A stretch of 64,000 bases of DNA. Origin: PGYR01 sp034670025 (lineage in GTDB: Bacteria > Bacteroidota > Ignavibacteria > Kapaibacteriales > UBA2268). Under the pieces are notes generated by a model. The model ran no database searches. It had not been told where the DNA came from and saw only the letters and a program-made list of their open reading frames with translations. Below, one piece after another: positions 61,750 to 64,000 of this stretch (positions are counted from its first letter, which is position 1; each line of letters starts with the position of its first letter). The stretch lies in contig JAXMOE010000002.1 in the NCBI GenBank assembly GCA_034670025.1, positions 248,001 through 312,000 of the forward strand, written 5' to 3'. Position numbers and translations under genes: made by a program.

Positions 61750-63030
61750 ATGACTTACGATCAGATGATACACGAATACTTAGACACTGGGCTAAACGGG
61801 GCAAACGAAGATGCCTTGTTCCAAGCTTTGGCTTCGGACCAGTCTTTAAGAGGTGAATTTGAACAGCAACTTAGTATGATGAAGATTGCCTCGAATGATA
61901 TGAATAATATATCGCCACCTATAGAATCGACCAACGCTGTGTTTAGTAGCTTGGGTTTTTCAATCCCTTCGGGTTCAACTGAACCGCCAGTTTCTGAAGG
62001 AAACAGAAAACCAGGTGCTACTATATTTGCTTCAGCTTCGGGAGTAAGTATTATGAGCGTGTTTAGTGATAATCTATCCACACTTGCATCGGTTGCAATT
62101 GCGGCTACTATTTCTACTTTGCTTTTTATGAATTTCGATATGAAATTAGGTAATAGTGATGCCCAAAGTGCTGGAGTTACTTTAGCCCAAAATTATTACG
62201 ATGATGCTTCTCATTCTGATATCCCAATAGTGGCATCAAAAGAGACTGAAACGAACAACACAAACAATCAAGAATATACACAAAGAAACAGTAGCAATAA
62301 TATTGCTGGCGTTTATTCAAGTGAAACTGATGATAGAAATTCTAACAATCCTCTCATTTCTGACAACAGTAATGACGAATTTGTTTCATCTGTAAAGAAA
62401 TCATCTGAGTTTATTGAAGCTTCTGAATCTTCGAATATTGCTTCATTGAATGAAAATAATATCCACGATGTTAGTAGCAATGGCTATGCGAGGGTGAAAG
62501 TAACAATGGTCAATCATGAAAGTCAACCAGTAACACAACTCAACATAGAAAGAATTAATTACATAGAAGAAACAGGTTTTGCCCTTGAGTTAAGAGGTAG
62601 CAATAACCCTGACCAAAATGAATTGCTTAATGATATGATGATTGGTGTGAATTTTGAAATCGTTGATGATTTACATGCTATTGGTCTAATTGGACGAGAG
62701 CAATACGTTGTCCGTACTGCCAATCCACTTACTGCAACTGAGTCTGTTACTTATAGTAATGAATCTATGACATCGTTCAACCTTGGTCTTCGCTATGCTC
62801 CAGATGAATTGATATTAGACGGAGTTGTTACCCCTTATGTTCAAGTAACTGGTGGTGGTTTGTCCGATGGATTTGCCATGGGGTTAGAGTCTGGACTTAT
62901 GCTCAATCTGAATAGCACTTATTCACTAATGATTGGCTACGGTGCTAATTACGCTAAGTATAATTTTGAAAGCAAGCTCTACAATACTAGTAAAAATGGT
63001 ATAAACTTTGGGATGAGATACACATTCTAA
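61750..63030 (+). CDS. Putative membrane anti-sigma factor with an outer-membrane-barrel-like C-terminus
   Basis: The 426-residue protein has three parts. Residues 1-50 are a cytoplasmic helical segment (YDQMIHEYLDTGLNGANEDA, LASDQSLRGEFEQQLSMMKI), as in small anti-sigma factors without a zinc motif. One transmembrane helix lies at about 112-128 (SVAIAATISTLLFMNF). A long Asn/Ser-rich linker (about 139-245) follows. Residues about 246-426 alternate like a small outer-membrane beta-barrel (VTPYVQVTGGGLSDGFAMGL, SYLMIGYGANYAK-like strands) and end GINFGMRYTF. The Y-x-F end is the outer-membrane-protein signature recognised by BAM or DegS-type PDZ domains. Parts are seen; the role is inferred from the sigma gene 14 bases upstream. 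Confidence 0.72.
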   Translation: MTYDQMIHEYLDTGLNGANEDALFQALASDQSLRGEFEQQLSMMKIASNDMNNISPPIESTNAVFSSLGFSIPSGSTEPPVSEGNRKPGATIFASASGVSIMSVFSDNLSTLASVAIAATISTLLFMNFDMKLGNSDAQSAGVTLAQNYYDDASHSDIPIVASKETETNNTNNQEYTQRNSSNNIAGVYSSETDDRNSNNPLISDNSNDEFVSSVKKSSEFIEASESSNIASLNENNIHDVSSNGYARVKVTMVNHESQPVTQLNIERINYIEETGFALELRGSNNPDQNELLNDMMIGVNFEIVDDLHAIGLIGREQYVVRTANPLTATESVTYSNESMTSFNLGLRYAPDELILDGVVTPYVQVTGGGLSDGFAMGLESGLMLNLNSTYSLMIGYGANYAKYNFESKLYNTSKNGINFGMRYTF

Positions 63031-63813
63031 TTAGAATGTATTATTAATCTCTAACATTTCACGTATTAGTTTGACGTTGTGAACTCTGAGTATTTCGATA
63101 TTTTTATCGAGCAACTTGGAATGAATAAGAGCGGTGTGTGAGTCTCTATCTTTTGCATTCTCTATGCCGAACATCATTTTGATAAATGACTTTCTACTTA
63201 TACCAAGTAGTTGATGACCAGTTATTTGTTTGAATCTCTCCAAATTGTTGAGTAGTTCAACATTGTGTGTTAGTGTTTTGCCGAAGCCAATCCCAACATC
63301 GACTATAACTTTGCCATTTATGCCTTTGGCTTTTTCTGCCTGTTCGTTCAAGAAATCATACACTTCTTGGCATACATTGTTATAAGTAGGATTATTTTGC
63401 ATATTTTTCGGTGTGCCTTTCTTGTGCATTAGCACCAAATCCGCGTTATATTCTTTGGCTAGAATAACGAAACGTGGCTCTTCAACTAATCCACTAACAT
63501 CATTAATAATCGTAGCACCTAAGTCTAAAGCTTGCTTGGCTACTTCATACTTAGTTGTGTCTATTGATATTCTAATATCTTTATTTATTTCACGAATGCC
63601 TTCTATTACTGGAATTGTGCGGCTTATTTCTTCTGTAACAGTAACTGGTTCAGAGCCGGGGCGTGTGCTTTCTCCACCTATGTCAATTATTTCGGCACCA
63701 TCGTCTATTAGCTTAAGCGAGTGGGTAACAGCTGCCTTTGTTGTGTTGTAATCACCACCATCGGAAAATGAATTGGGAGTTACATTGATTATACCCATTA
63801 TTATTGGCTTCAT
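63031..63813 (-). CDS. folP: Dihydropteroate synthase
   Basis: The 260-residue protein makes dihydropteroate from p-aminobenzoate and the hydroxymethyl-dihydropterin pyrophosphate, in folate synthesis. The signature INVTPNSFSDGGDYNT is at the start. IDIGGESTRPGSEPVTVTEE, ISIDTTKYEVAKQALDLGAT and IINDVSGL follow, and later IVDVGIGFGKT and LLGISRKSFIKMMFG. The start ATG follows directly after the TAA of the upstream gene (TAAATG), with AAGGAG inside that gene's end, so translation is coupled. It ends at the stop of the convergent anti-sigma gene. Confidence 0.96.
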   Translation of the reverse strand: MKPIIMGIINVTPNSFSDGGDYNTTKAAVTHSLKLIDDGAEIIDIGGESTRPGSEPVTVTEEISRTIPVIEGIREINKDIRISIDTTKYEVAKQALDLGATIINDVSGLVEEPRFVILAKEYNADLVLMHKKGTPKNMQNNPTYNNVCQEVYDFLNEQAEKAKGINGKVIVDVGIGFGKTLTHNVELLNNLERFKQITGHQLLGISRKSFIKMMFGIENAKDRDSHTALIHSKLLDKNIEILRVHNVKLIREMLEINNTF

Positions 63814-64000
63814 TTATTTCTCCTTAGGAGGCAAGTAGCCGTCATTTCTGATTATTTTTTCGACTTCTACTGCTTTGTCAACTGATGGTTTAATACTTTC
63901 CAAATGTTTTCTGATGTAGTCTAATCTCATATTCTCACTATTCATTTCTAATAGAGCTTGTTTCTGTTTGGCAATCAATCCTGACTTTTGGGCAAAATAA
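63814..64000 (-). CDS. Unknown protein, C-terminal part (truncated at the window end)
   Basis: The minus-strand frame is open from base 64000 to the TAA at 63814-63816, giving 61 residues: it begins FAQKSGLIAKQKQALLEMNS and ends IIRNDGYLPPKEK. It looks helical and charged, without a known motif. The start is beyond the window. Its TAA is immediately followed by the folP ATG, with the Shine-Dalgarno sequence of folP inside its last codons. The family cannot be identified from this fragment. Confidence 0.6.
   Translation of the reverse strand, partial: YFAQKSGLIAKQKQALLEMNSENMRLDYIRKHLESIKPSVDKAVEVEKIIRNDGYLPPKEK

Noticed and set aside
1..64000. tRNA, rRNA, CRISPR arrays, insertion sequences and prophage genes
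   Set aside because: None could be recognised: no cloverleaf candidates, no regularly spaced repeats and no transposase or integrase motifs were seen in the open frames.

Overview
This AT-rich, gene-dense 64 kb window comes from a chromosome of the Fibrobacteres-Chlorobi-Bacteroidetes group. The evidence is four secreted proteins with type IX (Por) C-terminal sorting domains, Bacteroidota-style OmpA proteins (one with PD40 repeats, one with two OmpA domains), TAnnTTTG-type promoter boxes, a fused alpha/beta 2-oxoacid dehydrogenase E1 and a membrane pyrophosphatase. A Kapabacteria/Ignavibacteria-like lineage would fit, but the sequence alone does not prove it. I see no rRNA, tRNA, CRISPR array, transposase or prophage.

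Layout. 0-8.4 kb: end of an outer-membrane protein, an LD-carboxypeptidase, a RelA/SpoT homologue, a double-OmpA protein with a T9SS cargo protein, and an AraC regulator overlapping a PDZ-alpha/beta hydrolase. 8.6-20.7 kb: alaS, an RRM RNA-binding protein with a structured leader, two DMT-type or cell-wall genes, a deoxyhypusine synthase-like enzyme, a porin/OmpA pair, pnuC and small membrane proteins. 20.8-31.6 kb: a minus-strand block with msrA, a sigma-factor operon, corA, an M16 protease, a glycosyltransferase and a YCF48-like T9SS cargo protein. 31.6-32.05 kb: a gene-free, AT-rich region with DnaA-box-like 9-mers next to dnaA, the likely replication origin. Gene orientation changes there from mostly minus to mostly plus. 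32-42.7 kb: dnaA, a lytic transglycosylase, the E1 dehydrogenase, miaB and an apaG-mlaE-trmB-mscS operon. 42.7-44.5 kb: an islet of four small unknown or immunity-like genes with a broken ORF. 44.6-57.5 kb: hppA, STAS, a heptosyltransferase followed by five tandem paralogous exported proteins, an ELWxxDGT T9SS cargo protein, tig, a peroxiredoxin and topA. 57.6-64 kb: a YadA-head-like protein, an HtrA protease, an ECF sigma factor with a putative membrane anti-sigma factor whose C-terminus looks like an outer-membrane barrel, and folP.

Most interesting points: (1) the sigma factor plus putative anti-sigma/outer-membrane-barrel fusion ending in Tyr-Thr-Phe, beside an HtrA protease, which suggests a self-contained envelope-stress sensor; (2) the five-gene paralogue array; (3) a RelA/SpoT protein with an intact hydrolase motif but a synthetase site that appears lost; (4) the probable oriC; (5) identical terminator hairpins on both sides of a T9SS gene; (6) the two-stem, U-tract leader before the RRM gene. 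All functions are inferred from motifs read by eye, without database searches.
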